Position numbers and translations under genes: made by a program. This document shows positions 1 to 7,642 of a DNA stretch of 27,502 bases, piece by piece. Origin of the DNA: an uncultured Christensenella sp. Its GTDB lineage: Bacteria; Bacillota; Clostridia; Christensenellales; UBA3700. Location: contig CAJTZR010000011.1 of NCBI GenBank assembly GCA_910584035.1, forward strand, positions 1 to 27,502, read 5' to 3'. Below the pieces are notes generated by a model. That model worked only from the letters and a program-made list of their open reading frames with translations. It ran no database searches and had not been told where the DNA came from. Every line of letters begins with the position of its first letter. Within the stretch, counting starts at the first letter, position 1.

Positions 1-2
1 AT

Positions 3-29
3 GTACATAGATATATGTATTTTATGTAC
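3..29. repeat. Inverted repeat at window edge
   Basis: GTACATA (3-9) and TATGTAC (23-29) form a perfect 7-bp inverted repeat around a 13-base AT-rich centre. It may belong to the regulatory or terminator region of a gene outside the window. No function can be assigned from the sequence alone. Confidence 0.3.
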
Positions 30-60
30 CACCATTTTACACAATTTAGCTAATTAACTC

Positions 61-92
61 AAAAATACCCCCGATTTTCGGTGGGTATTTTT
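61..92. terminator. Bidirectional Rho-independent terminator
   Basis: AAAAATACCCCCG (61-73) pairs with CGG (79-81) and GGGTATTTTT (83-92), leaving one bulged T at 82. The stem ends in A/T runs on both sides, so it can stop transcription in either direction. It could serve a gene entering from the left or act as a backstop for the minus-strand PH-like gene pair. Confidence 0.75.
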
Positions 93-135
93 AAAAAATC
101 GACTTTTTGCAAATTTATGACTTTACAAAAAACTA

Positions 136-166
136 AACAAGGCAAAATTTATACTTTTGCCTTGTT
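136..166. terminator. Bidirectional Rho-independent terminator after PH-like gene pair
   Basis: AACAAGGCAAAA (136-147) pairs perfectly with TTTTGCCTTGTT (155-166) around a 7-base loop. A run of six A on the left reads as U on the minus strand, and GTTTTT follows on the plus strand. It lies about 100 bp past the stop codon of the minus-strand PH-like gene, so it most likely ends that operon. Confidence 0.8.
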
Positions 167-264
167 GTTTTTATGAGTTGCTTTTTGATTTTTCAAGCCA
201 ATAGTTGGCTACGTTAATATAGAATATTCTATTAATTGCGTAATTTTCATTAAAACAATCTATC

Positions 265-759
265 TTACAATTGGCAATTTACGTACTCTACATTAATAGT
301 GTTACCTATAACTGCCATAATATTTTGCACAATCTCCTTGCACTTTAATTGGTCAACAGCTAAACGCAATTTCCTTGGTCTTTTGCCACCAGTACCAGTA
401 ATGTTAATAAATTCCGTTTCCGAACTTGCAGACAAGATTGTTATATGATACTTAATATTGTATTTTGCAGATGCTAAAAACAATAGTCCAAAAATTAATA
501 AAAAAGGTATCAAAATACCAACAAACACTACAAAAAACATTAGCATTTGTGACAGAGTATTTTTACAAGTAACTTTTATACTGGTAACATCATTTAAAGC
601 AATATCTGTTCGTCTTAACATTTTTTTAGTTTGCTGTGTTGATATTACTCTTATATTTGTAATCGTAATATCACAAGTTCCCTTTTGTAACAATCCGCTT
701 ATATCTGCATAATTCCAACTGGCAACCTGCTTTTCATTATTAGCAAGAACCATCTCCAT
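265..759 (-). CDS. Small membrane protein with a PH-like N-terminal motif (paralogue A)
   Basis: A 164-residue protein of unknown function. Residues 1-65 resemble the strand-rich start of bacterial PH-type domains, with the signature ITNIRVIST at 33-41. A hydrophobic segment follows at about 72-97, then a polar C-terminal part rich in Lys/Arg around 126-132. It aligns with the upstream neighbour: W-[ND]-YA near residue 15, T-[IV]-TN-x-R-[VI]-IST, and a C-terminal pattern K-x-[LM]-R-[LV] followed by EIV-[QE]-N. The two genes are therefore tandem paralogues. Its GGAGG ribosome binding site overlaps the last codons of the upstream gene and only 2 bases separate stop and start, so the two are probably translated together. 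The family placement rests on the TN-x-R motif only; the biochemical role is unknown. Confidence 0.75.
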   Translation of the reverse strand: MEMVLANNEKQVASWNYADISGLLQKGTCDITITNIRVISTQQTKKMLRRTDIALNDVTSIKVTCKNTLSQMLMFFVVFVGILIPFLLIFGLLFLASAKYNIKYHITILSASSETEFINITGTGGKRPRKLRLAVDQLKCKEIVQNIMAVIGNTINVEYVNCQL

Positions 760-761
760 AA

Positions 762-1238
762 TTATACCTCCAAAGTGGCATTGTTAATATTATAAATAAT
801 TGATGATAGATTTTCTACAATTTCCCTAGCGATATTGCGGTCTACTCTCATTTTTTTAACGCCATTACCTTTTTTGTTACTGCCAAATAATTTTGCAAAG
901 AACCCTCCCGCAGTGCTATTAGCAATTAAATCATAATCGCTAGCTGACATACATAAAGATACAGTTAGTGCAACTTTTCTAAATAGCAATGCCAAACCAA
1001 GTGTTAACAAAGTTTTGATAATACCAACACGTTGCTTGCCATAATAGCTTGTTACACCTTTAATATCTGAAACATTTATTGATACAACATCAAAATCGTT
1101 TTTTTCTTCTACGGTACTGATTATCCTTTTATTTGTAACAGTCAAATTGTACCTTGATTTAGTTAACAAAATGCCTTTGCCTTTAGCATAATCCCAACTA
1201 TTAATAACCTTTTCACCATCAATCAACTTAATTTCCAT
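762..1238 (-). CDS. Small PH-like protein (paralogue B), first gene of the XRE-controlled pair
   Basis: A 158-residue protein of unknown function. The frame has two in-frame ATGs. The inner one is chosen because GAGGG lies 8 bases before it but only 2 bases before the outer one at 1244. VTNKRII at 34-40 matches the TNKR[VI]I motif common in bacterial PH (bPH) domains. A weakly hydrophobic stretch at 72-98 contains a charged RK, so membrane insertion is less certain than in paralogue A. A glycine- and lysine-rich loop (110-128) precedes the shared C-terminal K-K-M-R-V ... REIVEN segment. It is transcribed from the consensus promoter in the divergent region, with XRE operators overlapping that promoter. 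Repression by the divergent XRE protein is the expected control. Confidence 0.75.
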   Translation of the reverse strand: MEIKLIDGEKVINSWDYAKGKGILLTKSRYNLTVTNKRIISTVEEKNDFDVVSINVSDIKGVTSYYGKQRVGIIKTLLTLGLALLFRKVALTVSLCMSASDYDLIANSTAGGFFAKLFGSNKKGNGVKKMRVDRNIAREIVENLSSIIYNINNATLEV

Positions 1239-1291
1239 AAACATATCCCTCTCTTGTTAATATTTGATTAGATTTCTTAATCATTATACAT

Positions 1292-1320
1292 ATTATAGAT
1301 TAATTTTTCTAATATGTCAA
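1292..1320 (-). promoter_or_regulatory. Consensus sigma-A promoter for the PH-like gene pair
   Basis: On the minus strand TTGACA (1320-1315) and TATAAT (1297-1292) are separated by exactly 17 bases, a full match to the vegetative consensus. Transcription would start near 1285 and give a leader of about 47 bases. An operator copy lies in the spacer, so repressor binding would directly block RNA polymerase. Confidence 0.88.
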
Positions 1321-1325
1321 GTATT

Positions 1326-1354
1326 TTGATTAGGTTTTCTTATCATAATATATA
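1326..1354 (+). promoter_or_regulatory. Likely promoter of the XRE repressor gene
   Basis: TTGATT (1326-1331) and TATATA (1349-1354) are 17 bases apart. An alternative -10, TATACT at 1351-1356, would give a 19-base spacer. Operator 3 covers most of the spacer and operator 4 would cover the start site, implying autorepression. Confidence 0.55.
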
Positions 1355-1401
1355 CTAGATTAGTTAAATTAATCTATAAATAAAAATTTAAGAGGAAAAC
1401 T

Positions 1402-1728
1402 ATGATAAAGTTATATGAATTGAGGACGGAAAAAGGGTTATCACAAAGAAACATTGCAAAAATACTTAATATAAGTCAAGGGACATACAACAATTGGGAA
1501 AATGGTAAGACGGAGCCTAGCATTGCACAATTGATTGAACTTTCAAAGTTTTTTGAGATATCAGTTGATTATTTAATTTCCAATTCAGACGATGCTGGAA
1601 TTATTAATTACAATAAAAACATTACAGAATATGAAAAAGCTTTGTTAGATAATTTTAATCAATTACCTACCACATTGCAAAACAACATATTTGAACTTAT
1701 ACAAAATTATAAAAGTGTTAAAAATTAG
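1402..1728 (+). CDS. XRE-family (Cro/CI-like) transcriptional repressor
   Basis: A 108-residue protein whose first ~60 residues are a textbook XRE helix-turn-helix: LRTEKGLSQRNIAKILNISQ, then the Y-x-x-W-E-x-G-x-x-x-PS motif, then the ISVDYL segment that ends the domain. Residues 70-108 are a short helical tail with no recognisable enzymatic or peptidase domain. AGAGGA lies 5 bases before the ATG. The gene is divergent from the two PH-like genes, and four matching palindromes sit between them. The family commonly binds such sites as dimers, so it most likely represses both itself and the PH-like pair. The inducing signal is unknown, because no sensory domain is visible. Confidence 0.92.
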   Translation: MIKLYELRTEKGLSQRNIAKILNISQGTYNNWENGKTEPSIAQLIELSKFFEISVDYLISNSDDAGIINYNKNITEYEKALLDNFNQLPTTLQNNIFELIQNYKSVKN

Positions 1729-1800
1729 CATAAATTCTTTATTATAACTTTTAACAAAAATAGTTGTTATTATAAATAGTAATCAGAACAAAAAGCATAC

Positions 1801-1838
1801 AAAAAGCCAAGACAAACTTCATTTTGTCTTGGCTTTTT
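1801..1838. terminator. Strong bidirectional terminator shared by convergent genes
   Basis: A perfect 16-bp stem (1801-1816 with 1823-1838) encloses the loop CTTCAT. The outer five pairs are A/T, giving a U run on both strands. It lies between the end of the XRE gene and the end of the minus-strand lipoprotein gene and can serve both. Confidence 0.9.
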
Positions 1839-1931
1839 TATTAATAAATTTAATTGTCAAAATAATTTTTTACTAATAATGTATTATATAATTAGTCTAT
1901 TAAAAAAATTCAGTTTACAATCCTTGTTTTA

Positions 1932-2630
1932 TTAAATTATTGAAAATTGCAAATAAACAACCATTAAACCATCTTCGTCCAACTCTTGATAAAGCAAGAT
2001 AGTGCCTTCATCAAAATTTACAACGCCCTCATATTCAATTGCATACAATGTTTGCCCGTGTTGATAAATAGTAGTGTAAATTTGCAATTCGCCAGTTGAG
2101 CGTTTGTAAGAGTAATCATAAGTAACAGAATAACTTTTAACTACGCCATTTTTATTTTCATAAAAAGTAAGGTCAACTTTATTGTTATCATAAAAAGATA
2201 ACTTAGCATTTTCAAAAGAAGTATTGATATCATTTACATATACTTGCAATTCATATTTTAATTGCAAATAATCTCTCATATACTCTTTATAAATTTCAGC
2301 AATTATTTCGTCAGCCTCTTCCTCTGTCAAAACACCATCAAGAACACTCTCGTCTATACTCGGGTTAGGAACTACAATCTCAATATTTTCCGCAACTGCT
2401 AAGTCAAACTCACAAACCAAAGTAATCTCGGCAGAATCTTCCTCATCGTCAGTAGTTGGTGTATCGTTTTGAGTATTATCCTCTGGTCCTTGTATTTCCA
2501 CATTATTATTACCATTGGAGTTTCTATCACTACCATTGTTACCAGATTTAAAAAGCCCGCACGCTGTTAATGTAAATAAGCTTACAACTAACATTAAAAT
2601 TACAAAAATAAATACAAATTTCTTTTTCAT
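1932..2630 (-). CDS. Putative lipoprotein of unknown function
   Basis: A 232-residue secreted protein. The ATG is chosen over an in-frame GTG three codons earlier, because that GTG is part of the AGGTG ribosome binding site (6-base spacing to the ATG). A basic start (MKKK) and a hydrophobic core end in the lipobox L-T-A-C, with Cys24 as the predicted lipidated residue. Residues ~30-75 form a Gly/Asn/Asp/Glu-rich linker. The rest (~75-232) is acidic and appears strand-rich with many Tyr residues. It would be anchored on the outer face of the membrane. No known domain is recognised. It is transcribed alone from its own consensus promoter and converges on the XRE gene. Confidence 0.85.
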   Translation of the reverse strand: MKKKFVFIFVILMLVVSLFTLTACGLFKSGNNGSDRNSNGNNNVEIQGPEDNTQNDTPTTDDEEDSAEITLVCEFDLAVAENIEIVVPNPSIDESVLDGVLTEEEADEIIAEIYKEYMRDYLQLKYELQVYVNDINTSFENAKLSFYDNNKVDLTFYENKNGVVKSYSVTYDYSYKRSTGELQIYTTIYQHGQTLYAIEYEGVVNFDEGTILLYQELDEDGLMVVYLQFSII

Positions 2631-2664
2631 ATTAAACACCTATAAATGTATTATATACATTATT

Positions 2665-2693
2665 ATAATAGCACTTTAGATTATAATTGTCAA
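2665..2693 (-). promoter_or_regulatory. Promoter of the lipoprotein gene
   Basis: On the minus strand TTGACA (2693-2688) and TATTAT (2670-2665) are separated by 17 bases. The predicted start near 2658 gives a leader of about 28 bases before the ATG. Confidence 0.8.
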
Positions 2694-2776
2694 TTTAAAG
2701 CAAATTAAATACCAAACTATTAACAAAAACGCTATCTTACTGACTTTACGATTTTTAATCAAGCCAAAAGCTTTCT

Positions 2777-3844
2777 TTAGCCAATAAAATCACAAATCAA
2801 ATTACCGACCTCACTACATTTTACTAGTTTTTTGCCATCTTGCATAATATCCGCAGTGCGATAACCGCTTTTGATAAATTGATTTATAGCTTTATCAATA
2901 CAATCTGCTTCGTCAGTCATTCCAAAAGATAACCTCAACATCATACTACTACTTAAAATCATTCCAATAGGATTTGCAATGTCTTTACCCGCAATATCTG
3001 GTGCAGAGCCGTGAATCGCTTCGTAAAACCCTCTTGTTCCCTCACCCAAAGATGCTGAACCCGACATACCTATTGAACCAATCAAACTGCTAGCCTCGTC
3101 ACTCAAAATGTCGCCAAACATATTTTCAGTTAAAATAGTATCGATTTTCGAAGGTTTTTTGATTAATTGCATAGCACAATTATCTACATACATAAACTCC
3201 AGATTGACATCGGGATAGTCTTTTGACATATCTGTTACAACCTTACGCCATAACTTTGAAGTTGCAAGCACATTTGCTTTATCAACCAAAATCAAGTTGC
3301 CTGTGCGTTGTCTAGCAAGCTCAAAAGCTACTTTTGCAACTCTTGAAATTTCATTTTCAGTATATTTCATAATATCAGTTGCGACATTTTGATTGTCCTC
3401 AATACTTTGGATATGCTCACCAAAATATACTCCACTAACAAGTTCTCTTACAATCATTATATCAATGCCGTCACCAACATATTCCGCTTTTAAAGGACTA
3501 TCTAATTCCGCATATAGCTTTTGAGGACGCAAGTTAGCATATACTTGCATTGCTTTTCTAATACCTAGCAAAGCTTTTTCTGGTCTATTTTCTGCTGGTT
3601 GATTATCCCATTTACTACCACCTACTGCCCCCAATAAAGTACTATCTGTTTCAAGCACGCTCTCAAGCGTTTCCTTAGGTAAGCATTTACCAGTCTTATC
3701 AATAGCAGCTCCACCAGCAAGCCTATAAACATACTCAAAGTTATGATTAAACTTTTTTGCAATCGTGTTAAGCACTTTTATTGCTTGAGCCATTACTTCA
3801 GGTCCAATGCCGTCACCCTCTATCACACAAATACGCTTATACAT
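2777..3844 (-). CDS. leuB: 3-isopropylmalate dehydrogenase
   Basis: This enzyme oxidatively decarboxylates 3-isopropylmalate to 2-oxoisocaproate with NAD+, the third step of the leucine branch, in the cytoplasm. At 355 residues it has the usual family length. Visible features are the N-terminal GDGIGPEV segment, ANLRPQKLY around 104-112, and the dehydrogenase signature beginning NMFGDILSDEASSL with downstream HGSAPDIAGK. The substrate-loop motif reads RELVSGVYFG, where LeuB proteins usually have RELTGGIYFG. The Arg, Glu and Tyr are kept, so activity is expected. AGAGG lies 6 bases before the ATG. It is the last gene of the leuACDB operon, starting 22 bases after leuD. No clear terminator follows it; the next gene downstream has its own promoter. 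Confidence 0.95.
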   Translation of the reverse strand: MYKRICVIEGDGIGPEVMAQAIKVLNTIAKKFNHNFEYVYRLAGGAAIDKTGKCLPKETLESVLETDSTLLGAVGGSKWDNQPAENRPEKALLGIRKAMQVYANLRPQKLYAELDSPLKAEYVGDGIDIMIVRELVSGVYFGEHIQSIEDNQNVATDIMKYTENEISRVAKVAFELARQRTGNLILVDKANVLATSKLWRKVVTDMSKDYPDVNLEFMYVDNCAMQLIKKPSKIDTILTENMFGDILSDEASSLIGSIGMSGSASLGEGTRGFYEAIHGSAPDIAGKDIANPIGMILSSSMMLRLSFGMTDEADCIDKAINQFIKSGYRTADIMQDGKKLVKCSEVGNLICDFIG

Positions 3845-3866
3845 AAATTACCTCTTTTTATACAAT

Positions 3867-4358
3867 TTATTCACCCAATTGCTTTTTAACGCTATTTATA
3901 TATCCATTACATTCAATGATATTTTGGATAAATTGTGGGAATGGTGGAATTTTACAAACCCAGTTTTGAGTTTTATTGCACAATTCACCTTTTACAAAAT
4001 CCACACTTACAATATCGTCAATATTAATTTTATCCACCATATCGCACTCAACAATCGCAAGCCCGATATTAATGCTATTGCGATAAAAAATTCTTGCAAA
4101 AGACTTAGCTATAACTACACTTACACCACTTGCTTTGATTGCAATAGGTGCGTGTTCTCTTGACGAGCCACAACCAAAGTTATTGCCACCACAAATAATA
4201 TCTCCAACTTTTACATTTTTAGCAAAAGAGGTGTCAATATCTTCCATACAATGGCTTGCTAATTCCTTATGGTCTTGAGTATTAAGATACCTTGCAGGAA
4301 TTATTACATCTGTATCAACGTTATCACCATATTTAAAAACTTTACCCTCTGCTATCAT
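3867..4358 (-). CDS. leuD: 3-isopropylmalate dehydratase, small subunit
   Basis: The small (swivelling-domain) subunit of isopropylmalate isomerase, which pairs with LeuC to convert 2- to 3-isopropylmalate. The 163-residue length fits the short LeuD type. The start is MIAEGKVFKYG, one base after the leuC stop, with GAGGAG inside the leuC 3' end as ribosome binding site. A longer open frame exists upstream but overlaps leuC out of frame and has no family similarity. Recognisable motifs are GDNVDTDVIIPARYL near the start and GGNNFGCGSSREHAP, the conserved small-subunit loop that completes the active site. The C-terminal 35 residues are variable, as is usual. Confidence 0.95.
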   Translation of the reverse strand: MIAEGKVFKYGDNVDTDVIIPARYLNTQDHKELASHCMEDIDTSFAKNVKVGDIICGGNNFGCGSSREHAPIAIKASGVSVVIAKSFARIFYRNSINIGLAIVECDMVDKINIDDIVSVDFVKGELCNKTQNWVCKIPPFPQFIQNIIECNGYINSVKKQLGE

Positions 4359-4359
4359 A

Positions 4360-5622
4360 TCAAATCTCCTCTGGAACGGCAAGTCTGCCCAAAATACTAC
4401 TTGCAGCAGCCACTCTTGGACTTGCAAGATAAATTTCACTTGTTATATGTCCCATTCTGCCAACAAAGTTACGATTGGTAGTGGAAACACATCTCTCCCC
4501 CTCTGCGAGTATACCAGTATGTCCGCCAAGACAAGGTCCACAAGTAGGAGTGCTAATTATAGCACCGCTATTAATAAAGATTTCCGCCAACCCATTTTGA
4601 ACACATTTAAGATATGTATCCATTGTTGCTGGTATAATAATACATTTTACTCCATCCGCAACTTTCCTACCTTTCATTACCTCTGCAGCTGCAAGCATAT
4701 CCTCATATCTGCCGTTAGTGCAAGAACCAATTACTACTTGGCTTATTGGCAAATTGCCCCATTCCTCTTTAGGTTTAATATTTTCTGGCAAATGAGGGAA
4801 TGCTACTTGATAATCAATATCAGCCAAATTAATAGAATAACTTTCCGCATATTCAGCATCGCTATCCGCAGTGAACACCTCATATTTTTGACTGCAATGC
4901 TCATCAAGATATTTTTTAGTTACATCGTCAACCTCAAAAATTCCATTCTTAGCACCAGCCTCAACTGCCATATTTGCAATAGTAAATCTATCCGCCATAT
5001 CAAGATACTTAATACCGTTACCAACAAACTCCATACTGCAATATCTTGCACCCTCTACGCCAATCATACCAATGATATACAAAATTATATCCTTACCACA
5101 AATGCCGTGTTTTGGTTTACCATAAAGTTCAAACTTGATACATTTAGGCACTTTAAACCAACTTTTACCTGTACGCATAGCAACCGCAAAATCTGTTGAA
5201 CCAACACCACTTGCAAAAGCACCAATCGCACCATAAGTACAAGTATGAGAGTCCGCACCGATTATCATATCACCAGCTTTTACTAGACCTTGTTCTGGCA
5301 AAAATGCGTGTTCTATACCTGACTTTCCAATGTCATAAAAGTGTTTAATACCGATTTTCGTAGCGAAATTTTTTGTTTTTTGCACTTGCAAAGCAGATTT
5401 AATATCTTTACAAGGAACAAAATGGTCCATTACTAAAGCAATTTTTTCCTTATCAAAAACCTTATCAAAACCAGCTTTTTCAAACTCGTCAATCGCTAAA
5501 GGTGCCGTAATATCGTTTGCAAGTATCATATCCAAATCCGCCATAACAAGAGAGCCTTGTTCCACATAATCCATACCGCAATGTTTAGCAATTATCTTTT
5601 GAGTCATAGTCATAGCTTTCAT
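4360..5622 (-). CDS. leuC: 3-isopropylmalate dehydratase, large subunit
   Basis: The large, [4Fe-4S]-carrying subunit of isopropylmalate isomerase (aconitase superfamily), 420 residues, of the shorter type found in archaea and many Clostridia. The cluster ligands are seen as Cys301 in the GSCTNGR motif and Cys361/Cys364 in CGPCLGGHTG. GADSHTCTYGAIGAFASG at ~122-139 is the conserved active-site segment. The ATG overlaps the leuA stop as ATGA, with AGGGGG 7 bases upstream, so translation is probably coupled to leuA. The iron-sulfur cluster implies sensitivity to oxygen, which fits an anaerobe. Confidence 0.96.
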   Translation of the reverse strand: MKAMTMTQKIIAKHCGMDYVEQGSLVMADLDMILANDITAPLAIDEFEKAGFDKVFDKEKIALVMDHFVPCKDIKSALQVQKTKNFATKIGIKHFYDIGKSGIEHAFLPEQGLVKAGDMIIGADSHTCTYGAIGAFASGVGSTDFAVAMRTGKSWFKVPKCIKFELYGKPKHGICGKDIILYIIGMIGVEGARYCSMEFVGNGIKYLDMADRFTIANMAVEAGAKNGIFEVDDVTKKYLDEHCSQKYEVFTADSDAEYAESYSINLADIDYQVAFPHLPENIKPKEEWGNLPISQVVIGSCTNGRYEDMLAAAEVMKGRKVADGVKCIIIPATMDTYLKCVQNGLAEIFINSGAIISTPTCGPCLGGHTGILAEGERCVSTTNRNFVGRMGHITSEIYLASPRVAAASSILGRLAVPEEI

Positions 5623-7286
5623 ACTCTATCCCCCTTGAAGTGTCTATTTATTGCAGAAAGTAATGCTTTTATTGATGAGCTTGCAATATCCTCGTCCTCG
5701 CCAACACCCCAAATCTTTTTGCCAGCAATAGTAATACTAACATAAGATATAGCAAGTGAGTTTGAGCCTTGTTCCTTTGCGTGCTCCTTGTAATCTGTCA
5801 AGATATAATTATATCCCAAGCCTTGCTTGATTGCATTTGAAACGCTATCCAACATACCATTACCGCTACCGCTAAGGCGTCTTATAACATCACCATTTTG
5901 CACTTCTAAATTAACATTATACTTATTTTTGTTTTTATTAAAGCTGTATTCGTTTAGTTTAATTGGTTGTGAGATATTTATATATTCGTCACAAAAGATT
6001 TTTAAAACTTCATCATTTTTCAATTCCTTATGCAAGTTATCACTAAAGCCTTTTACAGTATAGCCAAGCTCCTCTCGCATTGAAAACGGAATTTCATACC
6101 CATACGCACGCTCAAGCAAATAGCTTACGCCACCCTTACCAGACTGGCTGTTAATACGTATAACATCTGCCATATATTCCTTTCCAACATCGTTCGGGTC
6201 TATTGACAAATAAGGCACATTCCAACACTCCATATCGTGGTTTGCTCGATAAGCCATTCCCTTTGCAATCGCATCTTGGTGCGAACCACTGAATGCAGCA
6301 AACACCAATTCACCAGCATATGGTTGACGTGGTGGGACTTTCATTTGTGTTAATTTTTCATACGCTTTGATAATATTAGGCATATTACAAAAATCAAGTT
6401 CTGGGTCAATGCCGTGGGAATATAAATTCATTGCAAAAGTAATTATATCACCATTACCAGTGCGTTCACCATTGCCAAACAATGTACCCTCTATACGTTC
6501 ACCGCCCGCAAGCAAGCCAAGTTCGCCGTCTGCAATAGCAGTACCTCTGTCATTGTGAGGGTGTAGAGATATAACAACATTTTCCCTATAGTTTATGTTA
6601 TTGGAAACATATTCTACTTGCTGTGCGTAAATATGTGGCATACTCAATTCTACTGTTACTGGCAAGTTGATTATAACTTTATTTGTTGCAGTTGGTTTGA
6701 AAACATCTAACACATTATTTATCACTTGTACAGCATAGTCTGGTTCTGTACCAGTAAAACTCTCTGGCGAATACTCAAAAGTAACTTTGCCCTCAAAATC
6801 TTTCGCTTTTTGAGCAGCATATTCTGCACCACTTACAGCTAAAGCTATAATTTCTTGTTTATCCTTTTTAAAAACTTGCTCTCTCTGTGCAACAGATGTA
6901 CTATTATACAAATGCACAATAACTTGTTTTGCACCTTTTAAAGCCTCAAATGTCTTGTCAATAATATGAGGTCTAGCTTGAGTAAGTACTTGGATAGTAA
7001 CATCGTTTGGTATCAAGTTTTCCTCAATCAGCGTTCTTATAAAATCAAACTCAGTTTGAGATGCGGCTGGAAAACCAACCTCAATTTCTTTAAAACCAAT
7101 ATCACACAATATTTTAAAAAACTCTATCTTTTGAGTTAAATTCATAGGTGTAATTAATGCTTGATTACCATCACGCAAATCAACACTACACCATATTGGT
7201 GCTTTATCTACATATTCCTTGTTTACCCAACTATTATTTGAGCCTTGTGGCATATAATAACCACGTTTGTATTTTCTAAAGTCCAT
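5619..7286 (-). CDS. leuA: 2-isopropylmalate synthase, type 2
   Basis: The first committed step of leucine synthesis: condensation of acetyl-CoA with 2-oxoisovalerate. The 555 residues and the DLRDGNQAL motif (36-44), in place of DTTLRDGEQ, place it in the type-2 LeuA group known from actinobacteria, yeast and some Bacillota. The catalytic TIM barrel covers ~25-330, with metal ligands Asp39 and the H-x-H of LHPHNDRG (His242, His244), and GNGERTGNGD at 271-280. The C-terminal ~430-555 matches the LeuA regulatory domain position, so leucine feedback inhibition is likely. A GGTG-type, weak ribosome binding site precedes the ATG. As first gene of leuACDB it has its own TTGACA promoter. Confidence 0.95.
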   Translation of the reverse strand: MDFRKYKRGYYMPQGSNNSWVNKEYVDKAPIWCSVDLRDGNQALITPMNLTQKIEFFKILCDIGFKEIEVGFPAASQTEFDFIRTLIEENLIPNDVTIQVLTQARPHIIDKTFEALKGAKQVIVHLYNSTSVAQREQVFKKDKQEIIALAVSGAEYAAQKAKDFEGKVTFEYSPESFTGTEPDYAVQVINNVLDVFKPTATNKVIINLPVTVELSMPHIYAQQVEYVSNNINYRENVVISLHPHNDRGTAIADGELGLLAGGERIEGTLFGNGERTGNGDIITFAMNLYSHGIDPELDFCNMPNIIKAYEKLTQMKVPPRQPYAGELVFAAFSGSHQDAIAKGMAYRANHDMECWNVPYLSIDPNDVGKEYMADVIRINSQSGKGGVSYLLERAYGYEIPFSMREELGYTVKGFSDNLHKELKNDEVLKIFCDEYINISQPIKLNEYSFNKNKNKYNVNLEVQNGDVIRRLSGSGNGMLDSVSNAIKQGLGYNYILTDYKEHAKEQGSNSLAISYVSITIAGKKIWGVGEDEDIASSSIKALLSAINRHFKGDRV

Positions 7287-7295
7287 TGTTTCACC

Positions 7296-7316
7296 AACTA
7301 TTTTATTGTAATAGTT
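7296..7316. promoter_or_regulatory. Inverted repeat in the leuA leader
   Basis: AACTATT (7296-7302) and AATAGTT (7310-7316) are perfect inverted repeats around 7 bases, ending about 10 bases before the leuA ATG and next to its weak ribosome binding site. A further AACTATT copy lies in the promoter spacer (7366-7372). The site could be an operator or a small RNA hairpin that limits translation; the sequence does not decide. Confidence 0.35.
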
Positions 7317-7352
7317 TTCCTTAATAAAAGTTATAAATTATAATTATTTTTT

Positions 7353-7381
7353 ATTTTAGCAAAAAAACTATTATTTGTCAA
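7353..7381 (-). promoter_or_regulatory. Promoter of the leuACDB operon
   Basis: On the minus strand TTGACA (7381-7376) and TAAAAT (7358-7353) are 17 bases apart. Transcription from about 7346 gives a ~60-base leader. That is too short for a T-box or a leader-peptide attenuator, so control is more likely by a DNA-binding protein. No convincing CodY-type palindrome was seen. Confidence 0.75.
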
Positions 7382-7518
7382 TATACATTCTTCAAAATTA
7401 TTTTAAAAAATATAATTATTTGTAATAGGATAGTTTACAAATAAAGTGAAAAAATCTAATTGTTTATAATGAAACTTTGTTAACAAAATTATAAAAATCA
7501 ATAATCGTAATTAAATTA

Positions 7519-7546
7519 CAAAAAGCAAGGATACCCTTGCTTTTTG
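7519..7546. terminator. Rho-independent terminator after the MFS gene
   Basis: CAAAAAGCAAGG (7519-7530) pairs perfectly with CCTTGCTTTTTG (7535-7546) around the loop ATAC. The A/T run forms the outer stem on both strands, so the hairpin is near-symmetric. It lies about 100 bp beyond the stop codon of the minus-strand transporter gene. Confidence 0.75.
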
Positions 7547-7642
7547 CAACTATTTCAACAATTTTATAATTTAATAGCGATTTTCGATAAGTTTTTTATA
7601 TAATTTTGCACTTTAGTATATGCAAGTATTATTTGATACCAT

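Larger units (their letters stand above)
1266..1374. promoter_or_regulatory. Array of four phased 17-bp palindromic operators
   Basis: The pattern GATTA-N7-TAATC occurs at 1266-1282 (perfect), 1298-1314 (last base differs), 1328-1344 (one mismatch, TTATC) and 1358-1374 (perfect). Centres are at 1274, 1306, 1336 and 1366, giving intervals of 32, 30 and 30 bp. That is close to three helical turns, so dimers would bind on one face of the DNA. The second copy fills exactly the 17-bp spacer of the minus-strand promoter, and the first lies at its transcription start. The third and fourth overlap the likely promoter and start of the plus-strand XRE gene. This is the expected layout for a self-regulated Cro/CI-like repressor that also controls the divergent pair. 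Confidence 0.8.
7317..7642. other. Non-coding stretch between leuA and the MFS gene
   Basis: AT-rich DNA without a supported gene. It holds the leu promoter at its left end and the MFS terminator at 7519-7546. The part between them (about 7382-7518) shows runs of A and T but no feature that can be named. Confidence 0.6.

Noticed and set aside
2700..2776. Terminator after leuB
   Set aside because: The GCCAAAAG/CTTTAGCC region pairs imperfectly and no U run follows on the minus strand.
4359..4439. N-terminal extension of leuD
   Set aside because: It overlaps leuC and has no similarity to LeuD; the ATG at 4358 has a proper ribosome binding site and the family start.
3807..5745. Several plus-strand open frames opposite the leucine genes, up to 250 codons
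   Set aside because: They lie antisense to well-supported leuB, leuD, leuC and leuA, have no recognisable motifs, and their composition is what the reverse of AT-rich coding DNA gives.
7287..7350. T-box or leader-peptide attenuator upstream of leuA
   Set aside because: The leader from the promoter is only about 60 bases, with no T-box core sequence, no Leu-rich short frame and no terminator.
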